A stretch of DNA of 64,000 bases from Croceibacterium atlanticum. Lineage in GTDB: Bacteria > Pseudomonadota > Alphaproteobacteria > Sphingomonadales > Sphingomonadaceae. The stretch covers positions 1,550,001 through 1,614,000 of the forward strand of contig NZ_CP011452.2 in the NCBI RefSeq assembly GCF_001008165.2, written 5' to 3'. Below, one piece after another: positions 8,448-17,723 of the stretch; position 1 is the first letter of the stretch, and each line of letters opens with the position of its first letter. The translations under genes and the position numbers were made by a program. A model generated the notes under the pieces. The model made no database searches, was not told where the DNA came from, and was given only the letters and a program-made list of their open reading frames with translations.

Positions 8448-9202
8448 TGCGGATCCTGCTGACCAATGACGATGGCTTTCACGCCCCCGGAATGCGGGTG
8501 CTGGAAAGCATCGCGGCGCAGCTTTCGGACGATGTCTGGGTCTGCGCCCCGGCGGAAGAACAATCCGGCGCCGGCCATTCGCTGACCCTGCACAGCCCGG
8601 TCCGGCTGCAGCAGCATGGCGAGAAGCGTTTTGCCGTCACCGGCACGCCGACCGATTCCGTCAATCTGGCCCTGCGCAAGCTGTTCCCCGACACGAAGCC
8701 GGATTTGGTGATTTCCGGCGTCAATAATGGTGAAAATCTGGGTGACGACATCACCTATTCCGGCACGATTTCAGCCGCGATGGAAGGCGCGCTGGCAGGT
8801 ATTCCGGCCATTGCGCTGAGCCAGGCCCTGCGCGGCGCAGACCATGGCTTTGCCGCCACTGAAGGCTGGGCGGCCAGGGTTCTGAAACCGCTGCTGGAAG
8901 TGCAGATGGCCCGGCGCACGCTGGTCAATATCAATTTCCCCGCCCTGCCCGCCGATGCGGTAAAGGGCGTGCGCGTGGTGCGGCAGGGGTTCCACGATTA
9001 CAGCCGCGGATCGCTGGTGGAAGGGATGGACCCGCGCGGCCGGCCCTATTTCTGGTTCGGCCTGGAAGACATGGAACACACGCTGGACAGCGGCACCGAT
9101 CTGGAAGCCGTGGCGGAAGGCTATGTTGCCGTCACCCCGTTGCAGCTGGACCTGACTCACCACCCGGCGATCGGCCGGCTTGCGGAATGTTACGGCGAAT
9201 GA
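8447..9202 (+). CDS. surE: 5'/3'-nucleotidase SurE
   Basis: 251 residues, full length. [16 protein letters not shown] carries the Asp-Asp metal-binding pair, EQSGAGHSLT the conserved Ser loop, and SGVNNGENLGDDITYSGT the metal-binding Asn and active-site region. SurE is a metal-dependent phosphatase acting on nucleoside monophosphates and is linked to stationary-phase survival. The start at 8447 overlaps the serS stop. In many proteobacteria surE is next to pcm; here a potassium channel gene follows instead. Confidence 0.97.
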   Translation: MRILLTNDDGFHAPGMRVLESIAAQLSDDVWVCAPAEEQSGAGHSLTLHSPVRLQQHGEKRFAVTGTPTDSVNLALRKLFPDTKPDLVISGVNNGENLGDDITYSGTISAAMEGALAGIPAIALSQALRGADHGFAATEGWAARVLKPLLEVQMARRTLVNINFPALPADAVKGVRVVRQGFHDYSRGSLVEGMDPRGRPYFWFGLEDMEHTLDSGTDLEAVAEGYVAVTPLQLDLTHHPAIGRLAECYGE

Positions 9203-9242
9203 TCTGTCGCCCCTCCCCGTTTTCGGCAGGAGGCGGCTGATC

Positions 9243-10328
9243 ATGGCCCGCTCGCATCGTTCCAACCGGCATGAGGAAGCGATCCGGCGGCGCAATTTCA
9301 CGCCCCTGCGGCGTGCGCTGAAAGTCCCCGTCTGGGCCGATGTCGGCCTGCGGCTGGGCGCGGCGCTGGCGCTGGTCATGCTGGTGGTGATGATCCACTG
9401 GTTCGATCGTGACGGACTGATCGACAATCACGATGGCCATGTCAGTTTCCTCGACGTGGTCTATTTCACCATGATCTCCATCACCACGACCGGGTTTGGC
9501 GATATTGCGCCGATCACGCCCCGGTCGCGCATGGTGGAAGCGGTGATCGTCACGCCGATCCGTTTCGCGGTGATCTTCATATTCGTCGGCGCCGCCTATA
9601 ATTTCGTCATCAAGCGCAGCTGGGAGAAGTTCCGCATGGCCCGCATCCAGGAAAATCTGTCTGATCACGTGGTCGTGCTGGGCTTCGGCGTATCCGGTTC
9701 GGAAGCCGTGGGCGAGCTGATTGCACGCGGCACCGATCCCCGTTCCATCGTGGTGATGGATACGGACGAGGAACGGCTGGCCCAGGCCGAAGCCATTGGC
9801 TGCAACGTGATAGAGGCGGATGCCTCGCGCGATGAACATCTGATGGCAGTGCGCATCAAGGAAGCGCGCACCGTCCTGGTTTCCGCCGGACGGGACGATG
9901 CCTCCATCCTGATCGTGCTGACCGTTCGCCACCTGGCGCCCAACGTGCCGATCAGCGTCGTGGTACGCGCCGCGGATAACGAGATTCTCGCCCACCAGGC
10001 AGGCGCCGATAATGTCATAAACCCGGTTCGCTTCACCGGCCTGTTGCTGGCCGGCAGCGCACAGGGCGCGCATATTGCGGACTATCTGGCCGATCTCGCT
10101 TCCGTCAGCGGCAGGGTGCAATTGGTGGAACGGCCCGTTCGCCCGGAAGAAATTGCCAAACCGCTGAGCCAGCTGGCAACTGGCGGGCAAGGCCTGCGCA
10201 TCTATCGCAATGGCGTGGCCTATGGCTTCTGGGACGCAGAAGTTTCAGCATTGCAGGCGGGCGATATTATCGTGGAAGTCCGCCCCACCAATGCGCCAGT
10301 GGAATCGGACGAAGAAATCGTCGCCTGA
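9243..10328 (+). CDS. two-TM potassium channel with RCK/TrkA-N domain
   Basis: 361 residues. Two membrane segments (about 30-50 and 95-120) flank a pore loop with the selectivity-filter sequence TTTGFGD. A cytoplasmic Rossmann RCK domain follows (HVVVLGFGVSGSEAV, then VVMDTDEERL), then a C-terminal TrkA-C-like region. It is a MthK-like K+ efflux channel gated by a cytoplasmic ligand. The ATG at 9243 is preceded by a perfect AGGAGG; a longer upstream frame overlaps surE and is unlikely. The stop is followed by an inverted repeat at 10337-10354. Confidence 0.9.
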   Translation: MARSHRSNRHEEAIRRRNFTPLRRALKVPVWADVGLRLGAALALVMLVVMIHWFDRDGLIDNHDGHVSFLDVVYFTMISITTTGFGDIAPITPRSRMVEAVIVTPIRFAVIFIFVGAAYNFVIKRSWEKFRMARIQENLSDHVVVLGFGVSGSEAVGELIARGTDPRSIVVMDTDEERLAQAEAIGCNVIEADASRDEHLMAVRIKEARTVLVSAGRDDASILIVLTVRHLAPNVPISVVVRAADNEILAHQAGADNVINPVRFTGLLLAGSAQGAHIADYLADLASVSGRVQLVERPVRPEEIAKPLSQLATGGQGLRIYRNGVAYGFWDAEVSALQAGDIIVEVRPTNAPVESDEEIVA

Positions 10329-10336
10329 TTTCCGGC

Positions 10337-10354
10337 CGCAAGTTAACACTTGCG
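10337..10354. repeat. inverted repeat after the K+ channel gene
   Basis: Perfect 7-bp arms CGCAAGT / ACTTGCG with a TAAC loop, 8 bases beyond the stop of the potassium channel gene. There is no T-tract, so it may be a weak terminator or a binding site ahead of the small secreted protein gene at 10451. Confidence 0.4.
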
Positions 10355-10450
10355 AATTGCTGCAGATGAAACAAGGATCGCCCGCAAAATCATGAACGGC
10401 GAATCCGCGCGCAAGACGCGGCCACTGCCGGCATTATGGGGGAGAGAGGC

Positions 10451-10834
10451 ATGAGCCGCTCAGTATTGTTCGCCGCAGCGACGGTTTGTTTCCTTGCAGT
10501 CGCCTTCACCTTCACCACCGGAATGCGATCCGGCATGGGCCGGGAACGGCCGGATGTGGCGGCGTGGTTTTCTGCCGATGAAGGCCTGTGGGGCTTCACC
10601 GAAACCTATACCAGCGGCCCGGCCGGTCCTTTTGAAGTGGGTGAAAGCCGCGATGCGGTGCGCGCCAAGATTGCCGGCTTCCACCCCGATCCTGCGGCTC
10701 TGGACGATGGCAGCGATCGTTGGAATGTTTCCGTCCCGGCAGAAAGCGGCGGCAGCATCACTTATGCAATCAGCTTCGCCAATGATCAGGTCACGGCGCT
10801 GGAACCGCATTATTCGGTCTTCGCCAGCAAATAA
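10451..10834 (+). CDS. hypothetical secreted or membrane-anchored protein
   Basis: 127 residues. The N-terminus MSRSVLFAAATVCFLAVAFTF is a signal peptide or single membrane anchor. The mature part has no motif I recognise; it is mixed alpha/beta-looking and ends FANDQVTALEPHYSVFASK. The start at 10451 is preferred because a GGGGAGAGAGG ribosome site precedes it; an in-frame start at 10436 would extend it by five residues. It is convergent with the DUF1761 gene, with only 12 bases between. Confidence 0.65.
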   Translation: MSRSVLFAAATVCFLAVAFTFTTGMRSGMGRERPDVAAWFSADEGLWGFTETYTSGPAGPFEVGESRDAVRAKIAGFHPDPAALDDGSDRWNVSVPAESGGSITYAISFANDQVTALEPHYSVFASK

Positions 10835-10846
10835 GGCGGCGCCTTC

Positions 10847-11266
10847 CTATCCCAGGGCGATGAACACGCCGCCCATCGCGGCCATGCCGACGATGAAGTA
10901 ACCGGCATCGATGAAGAACAGCTTCCCCGGCCGCATCTGGAACAGGTAATGGATGCCGATGGCCGGTGTCATGATCGTGGCGCCGAACCCGACCGCCATC
11001 ATCATGATCACGTAAGGCGGCGGGTTCGTCCGCGCGATATTGTGGCCCAGCATCAGGGAAATCAGCATTTCAAACAGGAATGCCAGCACCATGATCAGCC
11101 ATGCAGGGTGCTGGCCCGGGCGCGGGCCGGTGGCAGATGGGGGCAGCGGGGCAATGCCGTTCAGTTCCCGCCAGCTCTTGCCGAATAATGGCCCGTACCA
11201 GATCGCGCCGATCAAAAAGAAGGCAAGCGCCCCAAGAAATACGGCCAGCAGGTTCACTTCGCCCAT
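10847..11266 (-). CDS. DUF1761 family membrane protein
   Basis: 139 residues with four hydrophobic segments. VNLLAVFLGALAFFLIGAIW and YGPLFGKSW near the N-terminus are the DUF1761 signature. The start at 11266 follows GAGGAGGG. No biochemical role is known for the family. It lies convergent with the preceding small gene and divergent from rimO. Confidence 0.82.
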   Translation of the reverse strand: MGEVNLLAVFLGALAFFLIGAIWYGPLFGKSWRELNGIAPLPPSATGPRPGQHPAWLIMVLAFLFEMLISLMLGHNIARTNPPPYVIMMMAVGFGATIMTPAIGIHYLFQMRPGKLFFIDAGYFIVGMAAMGGVFIALG

Positions 11267-11336
11267 CGCAACCCTCCTCATCCGGATATCGTAACCCTAG
11301 CGGAAAGCGTCGCCCGGGTGTAGGGGCGCGAAAATT

Positions 11337-12719
11337 ATGGCCACGTTGCCCCCCGAAACGAAGATTCCCGACCAGAAGAAGGTCGGCATGGTCAGCCTCG
11401 GCTGCCCCAAGGCGCTCGTCGATTCAGAGCGTATCCTCACACGTCTGCGCGCCGATGGCTATGCGATGAGCCCGGATTATGCCGGTGCCGATGTCGTGCT
11501 GGTCAATACTTGCGGCTTCCTCGATTCCGCCAAGGAAGAAAGCCTGGAAGCAATTGGCGAGGCGATTGCCGAGAACGGCCGCGTGATCGTGACCGGCTGC
11601 ATGGGCGATGAAGCGGATGTGATCCGCGCCCGCTTCCCGCAGGTTCTGGCGATCACGGGTGCACATCAATATGAAGACGTGGTGGAGGCGGTGCATGAAG
11701 CAGCCCCGCCCGCGCAGGGTCCGTTCATGGATCTTATCCCGCAGGCCGATGTGAAGCTCACCCCGCGCCATTACAGCTATCTGAAGATCTCCGAAGGCTG
11801 CAATCATTCCTGCGCCTTCTGCATCATCCCCGATCTGCGCGGCACGCTGGCCAGCCGCCGGATCGATGCCGTTCTGCGCGAAGCGGAAAAGCTGGTTGCC
11901 GCCGGGACGAAGGAATTGCTGGTCATCAGCCAGGATACCTCTGCCTATGGCGTCGATACGCGGCACGAGGAACGCGAATGGCATGGCCATATAGTCCGCG
12001 CGCATATGACCGATCTCGCGCGTGAACTGGGCCAATTGCGCACCCCGGAAGGCGACGTGCCGTGGACGCGGCTGCATTACGTCTATCCCTATCCGCATGT
12101 CGATGCGGTGATCCCGCTGATGGCGGAAGGGCTGTTGACGCCCTATCTCGACATTCCGTTCCAGCATGCCAGCCCGAAAGTGCTGAAGGCGATGAAACGC
12201 CCGGCCAATGAAGCGAAGGTGCTCGACCGGCTGAAGAAATGGCGTGAAATCGCGCCGGACATAACTGTCCGCTCCAGCTTCGTGGTGGGCTTCCCCGGAG
12301 AGACGGAGGATGATTTCCGCTACCTGCTGGACTGGCTGGAAGAAGCCCAGCTGGACCGTGTGGGCGGTTTCCGTTTCGAACCGGTGGAAGGCGCGGCGGC
12401 CAATGCCCTGCCCGATCCCGTGCCCGAAGCGGTGAAGGAAGAACGCTACGCCCGGCTGATGGAAGTGACGGAACGGATCAGCGCGGCCAAGCTGCAGGCC
12501 AAGATCGGCCGCCGCCTGCCGGTCATCATCGACGAGGTCGGCGAACCGGACGAGGATGGCGATATCGGCGCCACCGGGCGCAGCCAGGCGGATGCCCCGG
12601 AGATCGACGGTCAGGTCTATCTGCGTAACGTCCCGGCCGATCTGAAACCGGGTGATTTCGTGTCGGCTCTGGTCGAAGATGCCGATGCACATGATCTCTT
12701 CGGCGTAATCGACCGATAG
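11337..12719 (+). CDS. rimO: ribosomal protein S12 methylthiotransferase RimO
   Basis: 460 residues. This radical-SAM enzyme adds a methylthio group to an aspartate of ribosomal protein S12. The N-terminal UPF0004 domain has three cluster cysteines ([24 protein letters not shown]). The radical SAM core has the CxxxCxxC motif CNHSCAFC (about residues 157-164), followed by a C-terminal TRAM domain. [12 protein letters not shown] and the [18 protein letters not shown] stretch separate RimO from MiaB. Complete and typical. Confidence 0.97.
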   Translation: MATLPPETKIPDQKKVGMVSLGCPKALVDSERILTRLRADGYAMSPDYAGADVVLVNTCGFLDSAKEESLEAIGEAIAENGRVIVTGCMGDEADVIRARFPQVLAITGAHQYEDVVEAVHEAAPPAQGPFMDLIPQADVKLTPRHYSYLKISEGCNHSCAFCIIPDLRGTLASRRIDAVLREAEKLVAAGTKELLVISQDTSAYGVDTRHEEREWHGHIVRAHMTDLARELGQLRTPEGDVPWTRLHYVYPYPHVDAVIPLMAEGLLTPYLDIPFQHASPKVLKAMKRPANEAKVLDRLKKWREIAPDITVRSSFVVGFPGETEDDFRYLLDWLEEAQLDRVGGFRFEPVEGAAANALPDPVPEAVKEERYARLMEVTERISAAKLQAKIGRRLPVIIDEVGEPDEDGDIGATGRSQADAPEIDGQVYLRNVPADLKPGDFVSALVEDADAHDLFGVIDR

Positions 12720-13163
12720 ACCCCGCGGCCGCCAGGCCTCGAACAATCCCTGCAAAGCCTTGTTTACACGCGCGATTTGCGCGGCACGGTCGGCCGCCAT
12801 ATGCGCGCGCGCCATAAAACTGGTACGTTTTTAAAACCGTTTCTATGGTAATGGTTTATATATAAATCATTTATCGACAGAACCATTTTGCACTGATAGG
12901 CAAGGCATCGGACAGCACCCGGGCCGTGCGAGCGCGGGGAGTCCTGGGAGGGGAGAGCGTGCTGTGCTCATTGCAAACGGGGAAAGCTGCATTCTGACAC
13001 GCGCGACCCGCGCAGCGCATTGCGCCGCCAGCGGGCCCATCGCGCCATTCCTCATCCCGACATGCGGGAGGAAGCCCGATCGGCCTCTCCCGACGGATAA
13101 TCAGGCGCAACCTGCATCCGCAAAACCAAGGCCTGCGGGGAAGCGCCATGACTGGGGAGTGTC
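12720..13163. other. intergenic region upstream of the large TonB receptor, about 440 bp
   Basis: No supported gene. The section 12815-12880 is far richer in A/T than its surroundings and is the likely promoter and operator zone for the receptor at 13164. It contains the odd palindrome AAAC-C-GTTT at 12834-12842, an AT-rich TATATAAA stretch near 12857-12866, and a separate AAACC...GGTTT pair. The remaining about 280 bases form a long GC-rich leader with a GGGGAG ribosome site just before the start. Confidence 0.55.
12834..12842. promoter_or_regulatory. possible operator palindrome (LacI-like half-site pattern)
   Basis: AAAC-C-GTTT, inside the only AT-rich patch of the leader region of the TonB receptor. 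LacI-family regulators of sugar uptake often bind palindromes built on AAAC/GTTT arms. No such regulator is encoded nearby, so this is tentative. Confidence 0.25.
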
Positions 13164-16100
13164 ATGACAATGCAGAAGAGAGAGGAATTGTTCAGGGCGC
13201 TGCTGCTGGCTGGTGCAGCCGGCGGCATCGCGATGGCGACACCAGCCTTCGCGCAGCAAGCGCAGGGAGAGGACGAGGACGAAGCGGCAAGCGAGACGCC
13301 GACGCAGATCATCGTCACCGGTTCGCGCATCGCGCGGCCGGATTACACCGCCACCAGTCCGATCGTGACAGTCGATTCCGACATCATCGAACAGAGCAGC
13401 GCGGTTAACCTGGAAGCCAATCTCAACAAGCTGCCGCAATTCAGCCCGGCGCTGACGCAGTTCGACACTGCCGATATCCAGCCCAATGCAAACAGCACGC
13501 CGGGCATTTCGACTGTCAGCCTCCGCCAGCTCGGTTCCAACCGCAATCTGGTGCTGCTGGATGGCCGCCGCGCCACGCCGATCAACGGCACTGGCGTGAT
13601 CGACATCAACTCCATCCCTTCCGCCGCCATCCAGCGGGTGGAAATCATCACTGGCGGCGCATCTTCCACCTATGGCGCGGATGCCGTGGGCGGTGTCGTG
13701 AACTTCATCCTGAAGGACGATTTCACCGGCGTCGATTTCGATGGGCAGGTCAGCTTCTCGCCCGATGGCGGGGGCGAGGAATATCGCCTGTCCGGCCTTG
13801 TCGGCACTTCACTGGACAATGGCCGCGGCTCGGTGTTGCTGGGCATGGAATATTACAAGCGCGAAGAACTGCTGCGGCAGGATCGCAAGGCTTATCGCCG
13901 CGCCCGGGCCGATCCGACGGTTCGCGGGGAAGAGTTCTTCCTGTCCGAAAACTATGTCTCGACGGCAGGCTCCAACCCGTTCGACGAAGACGTGCTGACA
14001 TCTTTCTTCCCGAACGCCCCGGTCGCCGTGCCCGGCACCTCCGCCGTCTATTTCAACGATGACGGTTCGCTGTGGGTGAACAATTCGGTCACGATCGACG
14101 ATGTCTATTACCCGCTGCTGCTCAACTATCAGGGCGGCACGGATAATGGGCTGACCCGCAAGATCCTGGATACGGGCCTGCTGGAACAGAACAATCCGGA
14201 CCGTATCCTGTCATCACCGCAGGATCGCTATTCCTTCTTCGCGAAGGGGGATTACGAGATCAATGACTGGCTGAGCTTTGTCGGCCAGGCCTATTTCGCG
14301 CGGACGGAAACCCGGTCGGTTTCCTTCAACACGGTCCTGCTGTCCTCCACGGGCACGGAAATCCCGTATGATGACGAGATCTACACGGGCAGCCCCTATG
14401 CGCCGGAAACGGCCAATTTCAAGATATCGTCCGTCCTGCCCGATGGCACGCCGAACGATCTGACCGACAACCCGACCAATCCCGATTTCATGGCCGGGGG
14501 CCGTTACGGGCTCAATTGCGGCCCGGTCGGCGGTTGCACCAACAGGGAAGTCTTCCCCGTTCCGGGCAATATCGCCACGCTGCTGAACAGCCGCGACGAT
14601 CCGGATGCGCCCTGGATGTCCAACTATTCGCTCGATGCCTTCGGGCGCCGCGGCGTGAACACTTTCAACAACACTTTCCAGATCCAGCTCGGTTTCGAAG
14701 GCGAAATCCCCGGCACCGATTTCACCTGGGACGTGATCGCTTCGCATGGCGAAACGGTCGCCAAGACCAATCTCGTCGGGCTGGTCTCGCTCGAACGGTT
14801 CCGTACGATCCTGACCTCGCCCAATTACGGTCGCAATTTCTTTGCCCTGGGCAATAATGGCGCGCGTTACGGTTCCACCGCCAGCTGCGAAACAGGGCTG
14901 AGCGTGTTCATCCCCGACTCCGCCTTCAGTTCCGATTGCGACACGGCCACCAGCGCTGACCTGCAATTTGAAAACCGCATCGCGCAGGAGCTCGTGGAGG
15001 CGAACCTCCAGGGTGGCCTGTTCGAACTGCCGGGCGGCCAGTTGCGCTTCGCCCTGGGCGCTGCCTATCGGAAGAATTCGATCGAATTCACTTCCGACAG
15101 TTCAGCCTTCGAAGGTTCTTCCTTTTACGAAACGACGACTACCTTCCCGCAGGCGAGCACGGAAGGATCGACGGCGGTCCGCGAACTTTACGGCGAATTG
15201 CTGATCCCGGTCCTGTCCGACATGCCCTTTGTCGAAGATCTCAATCTCGAACTCGGCTATCGCCTGTCGGATTACGATTCAGTCGGCACGATCGGCACAT
15301 ACAAGATCAATGGCGAATGGGCGCCAACCCATTGGCTGCGCTTCCGGGGCGGTTATCAGAAGGCCAGCCGCGCGCCCAATCTGGGCGAATTGTTCACGGC
15401 GCGGACCAACCAATTGTCCTATGCCCGCGATGGCGATCCCTGTTCGCTGGAAAACAACACGTCGCCGCTGCTCTATGGCAATTATTCCGCCAATCCGGAT
15501 GCCAATGACAATGGCACGGCGGCCCAGGTGCGCGGCCTGTGCGAACAGATGATGGGCGCAGATGCGGCAGCCACATATTACGCGTCAGGGCGGGACGATT
15601 TCCTCCTTGGCGGGCAATATTTCACCTCGCTTCTGGCAGGCGCCAATGGCCTGCAGGAAGAAACCGCCAAGACCTATACGATCGGTGCGGTCATCACCTC
15701 GCCCAGCGAAAATCCGTGGCTGCGGCGGCTTCGCCTCTCGGTCGATTATTATAATATCGAATTGACCGACGGCATATCGCAGCAAGGCCTGGATTCGGTG
15801 CTGCGCCAGTGCTTCACGACGGAATTCAACCCGAATTTCGAAATGAACGATGCCTGCGCCCGGATCGAGCGGGACAATACCGACGGCAATGTCCAGGTCA
15901 TCACCGTCAATTATGACAATCAGGGCGCGGTCGAAACATCCGGTGTCGATGTGCAGATGGATTGGGGCATCACATTCGAGGATGTGGGCATCGGCATTCC
16001 CGGCACATTCTCCACCAATGTGAACTTCACCTATCTGGACAGGTTCGCGACCACGCCGGACCAGGTGGCCATCCCGCTGACCGATTATGCCGGTACGCTG

Positions 16101-16499
16101 GGCGGCGGCGAAGTCGGCACGCAGTCCGGTTCCTATCGCTGGAAGCTGTTCACCCGTTTCAACTATTCGGTCGGCCCGGCCACCATTGCCCTGCAATGGC
16201 AGCACAAGCCCTCGATCGATTCCGTTGCGGCAGCGACCAATGAAACAACCAATGTCGCCGGCGCCCCGGCCTACGACCTGTTCAACCTGACAGGCCGTTA
16301 TGAAATCACGGACAATGTGACCATCCGGGGCGGTATCGACAATCTGTTCGACAAGTCGCCGCCCTATGTCGGCTATTTCACCGATGACGTCATCGGGGAC
16401 GGCACGCCGCGCTTCGGCCGGGCCGCCAACCCCTATTATCCCAGCCAGTACGACGTTCTCGGCCGCCGCTTCTTCCTGGCGGTGAATGTGAAGCTCTAG
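13164..16499 (+). CDS. TonB-dependent outer membrane receptor, large form
   Basis: 1111 residues. The signal peptide ends near ATPAFAQQ, followed by an acidic linker and the TonB-box-like TQIIVTGSRI. The plug domain (about 50-180) has LRQLGSNRNLVLLDGRR and VEIITGGASSTYGADAVGGVVNFILK. The rest is a beta barrel with many aromatic-terminated strands, ending RFFLAVNVKL. Family: sphingomonad receptors of the 950-1100-residue class, which import siderophores, glycans or other large nutrients by energy from ExbBD-TonB. The ligand cannot be read from sequence. It appears to be transcribed alone from the AT-rich promoter region upstream. Confidence 0.95.
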   Translation: MTMQKREELFRALLLAGAAGGIAMATPAFAQQAQGEDEDEAASETPTQIIVTGSRIARPDYTATSPIVTVDSDIIEQSSAVNLEANLNKLPQFSPALTQFDTADIQPNANSTPGISTVSLRQLGSNRNLVLLDGRRATPINGTGVIDINSIPSAAIQRVEIITGGASSTYGADAVGGVVNFILKDDFTGVDFDGQVSFSPDGGGEEYRLSGLVGTSLDNGRGSVLLGMEYYKREELLRQDRKAYRRARADPTVRGEEFFLSENYVSTAGSNPFDEDVLTSFFPNAPVAVPGTSAVYFNDDGSLWVNNSVTIDDVYYPLLLNYQGGTDNGLTRKILDTGLLEQNNPDRILSSPQDRYSFFAKGDYEINDWLSFVGQAYFARTETRSVSFNTVLLSSTGTEIPYDDEIYTGSPYAPETANFKISSVLPDGTPNDLTDNPTNPDFMAGGRYGLNCGPVGGCTNREVFPVPGNIATLLNSRDDPDAPWMSNYSLDAFGRRGVNTFNNTFQIQLGFEGEIPGTDFTWDVIASHGETVAKTNLVGLVSLERFRTILTSPNYGRNFFALGNNGARYGSTASCETGLSVFIPDSAFSSDCDTATSADLQFENRIAQELVEANLQGGLFELPGGQLRFALGAAYRKNSIEFTSDSSAFEGSSFYETTTTFPQASTEGSTAVRELYGELLIPVLSDMPFVEDLNLELGYRLSDYDSVGTIGTYKINGEWAPTHWLRFRGGYQKASRAPNLGELFTARTNQLSYARDGDPCSLENNTSPLLYGNYSANPDANDNGTAAQVRGLCEQMMGADAAATYYASGRDDFLLGGQYFTSLLAGANGLQEETAKTYTIGAVITSPSENPWLRRLRLSVDYYNIELTDGISQQGLDSVLRQCFTTEFNPNFEMNDACARIERDNTDGNVQVITVNYDNQGAVETSGVDVQMDWGITFEDVGIGIPGTFSTNVNFTYLDRFATTPDQVAIPLTDYAGTLGGGEVGTQSGSYRWKLFTRFNYSVGPATIALQWQHKPSIDSVAAATNETTNVAGAPAYDLFNLTGRYEITDNVTIRGGIDNLFDKSPPYVGYFTDDVIGDGTPRFGRAANPYYPSQYDVLGRRFFLAVNVKL

Positions 16500-16612
16500 G
16501 CCAATCAGGAAGCGGGCCCGGCAAGCTGGCCGCCGGGTCCGCCACAGTGGCGGCGGGTCCCCTCCCAGTGCAAAAGGACCTGCCGCCACTGCTCGTTGCA
16601 GGACGGACAGGC

Positions 16613-17166
16613 ATGATTTCGAAAACAGGATGCAGCATCGGCACGTTCGGCATTTCGGCCATTCTTCTGGCCGGCGCCACGCCCGGGGCGGCGCAGCCCA
16701 CCGATTACGAAGCGATCGTGCGGATCATGCGCGAATGCGCCAGGATTGGGGACATGGCCGCACGCGTCGCCTGCTATGATAATACGATTGGCGCGGAAAA
16801 GCTGATCAATGGACAGGCCGAGAGTGCATCCCCCTCGGAACGGGTCGCCACTCCGGCACCCCTGCCCCGGTCGAGCCGGGCGGCTTCGGCGCCCAGAGCG
16901 TGCGCCAGAGACAGACGGCCGGGGACGGGAGGGACCAGCGCCCGCAATCAATAAAGGCACGCCTGACATCGGTGGAAAGGCGTTCCCCCGGCATTTACCT
17001 GCTGACGCTGGAGGATGGCGCCCGGTGGGAATTCGTGGAAGCCGTCCCCTTCTCCTACAATCCGCCGGGGCGCGGCTCCACCGTGGAGATCAGCCGCGCC
17101 GCACTGGGGAGCTTCATGCTCCGCTATGCCGGCCAGCCCGGCGTCCGCGTCAAACGCATTCAGTAG
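16613..17166 (+). pseudogene. secreted hypothetical protein gene broken by a one-base frameshift
   Basis: Two overlapping frames together make one plausible protein. The first (from ATG 16613) has a signal peptide ending GAAQ, then ECARIGDMAARVACYDNTIG, a motif common in small secreted proteins of sphingomonads. The second frame supplies PVEPGGFGAQSV and the C-terminal domain with YLLTLEDGARWEF and SRAALGSFML. The switch needs one missing base in the C-rich stretch at about 16857-16872: adding a single C to the ACCCCT run restores one continuous frame of about 185 codons. Either a real mutation or a homopolymer sequencing error. Function unknown. Confidence 0.72.
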
Positions 17167-17268
17167 GCGTCATTCCTGCTCGGCTCCACGGCAGCCTGTT
17201 CAGTCCGCTGTCTGCGCCGACACCCGAACGTCTCGCGCCCATGGCCAGCCGCCGTTATACGGGCGCGC

Positions 17269-17685
17269 ATGAGACAGGAACAAACCAGCTTCGGCGTATC
17301 GAGCGGAGGGGCCACCCTCGTTGAAATTACCGACGAGATCGACAACTGGCTGCGCGGCACAGGCATCGTCACCGGGCTGGTGACGATTTTCTGCCGCCAC
17401 ACTTCGGCATCGCTGACGATCAACGAAAATGCGGCCCCTGCCGTGCGGCGCGATTTGCTGCGGTGGCTGGACAAGGCTGTGCCCAAAGGCAGCCATTACG
17501 AACATGACGATGAAGGGCCGGACGATATGCCCGCCCACATCAAGTCGATGCTGACCGGCAACAGCCTGACCGTTCCGGTATCGGGCGGGCGCATGGCGCT
17601 GGGCACCTGGCAGGGCATTTATCTGGTGGAACATCGCAGCATGTCCCACCGCCGCAATATCGTGGTGCACATAATCGGGGAGTAA
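17269..17685 (+). CDS. YjbQ/UPF0047 family protein (secondary thiamine-phosphate synthase type)
   Basis: 138 residues, the normal size. Conserved elements are FCRHTSASLTINENAAPAVRRDL (about 41-63), the SHYEHDDEGPDDMPAHIKS metal-site region and a C-terminal LGTWQGIYLVEHR. The family forms trimers with a histidine-lined metal site. E. coli YjbQ shows weak thiamine-phosphate synthase activity, but the physiological role is unsettled. Confidence 0.9.
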   Translation: MRQEQTSFGVSSGGATLVEITDEIDNWLRGTGIVTGLVTIFCRHTSASLTINENAAPAVRRDLLRWLDKAVPKGSHYEHDDEGPDDMPAHIKSMLTGNSLTVPVSGGRMALGTWQGIYLVEHRSMSHRRNIVVHIIGE

Positions 17686-17723
17686 GACGAAACCCACGGC
17701 CTTGCGGCGCGTTGCGGACCTGT

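Noticed and set aside
16538-16552. Short palindrome CCGCCAC-A-GTGGCGG after the large TonB receptor
   Set aside because: One-base loop and no T-tract; too weak to call a terminator.
16900-17166. Separate small gene starting at GTG 16900
   Set aside because: No ribosome site, and the sequence in frame upstream of the GTG continues family-like residues that join the preceding frame; the single-frameshift explanation is simpler.
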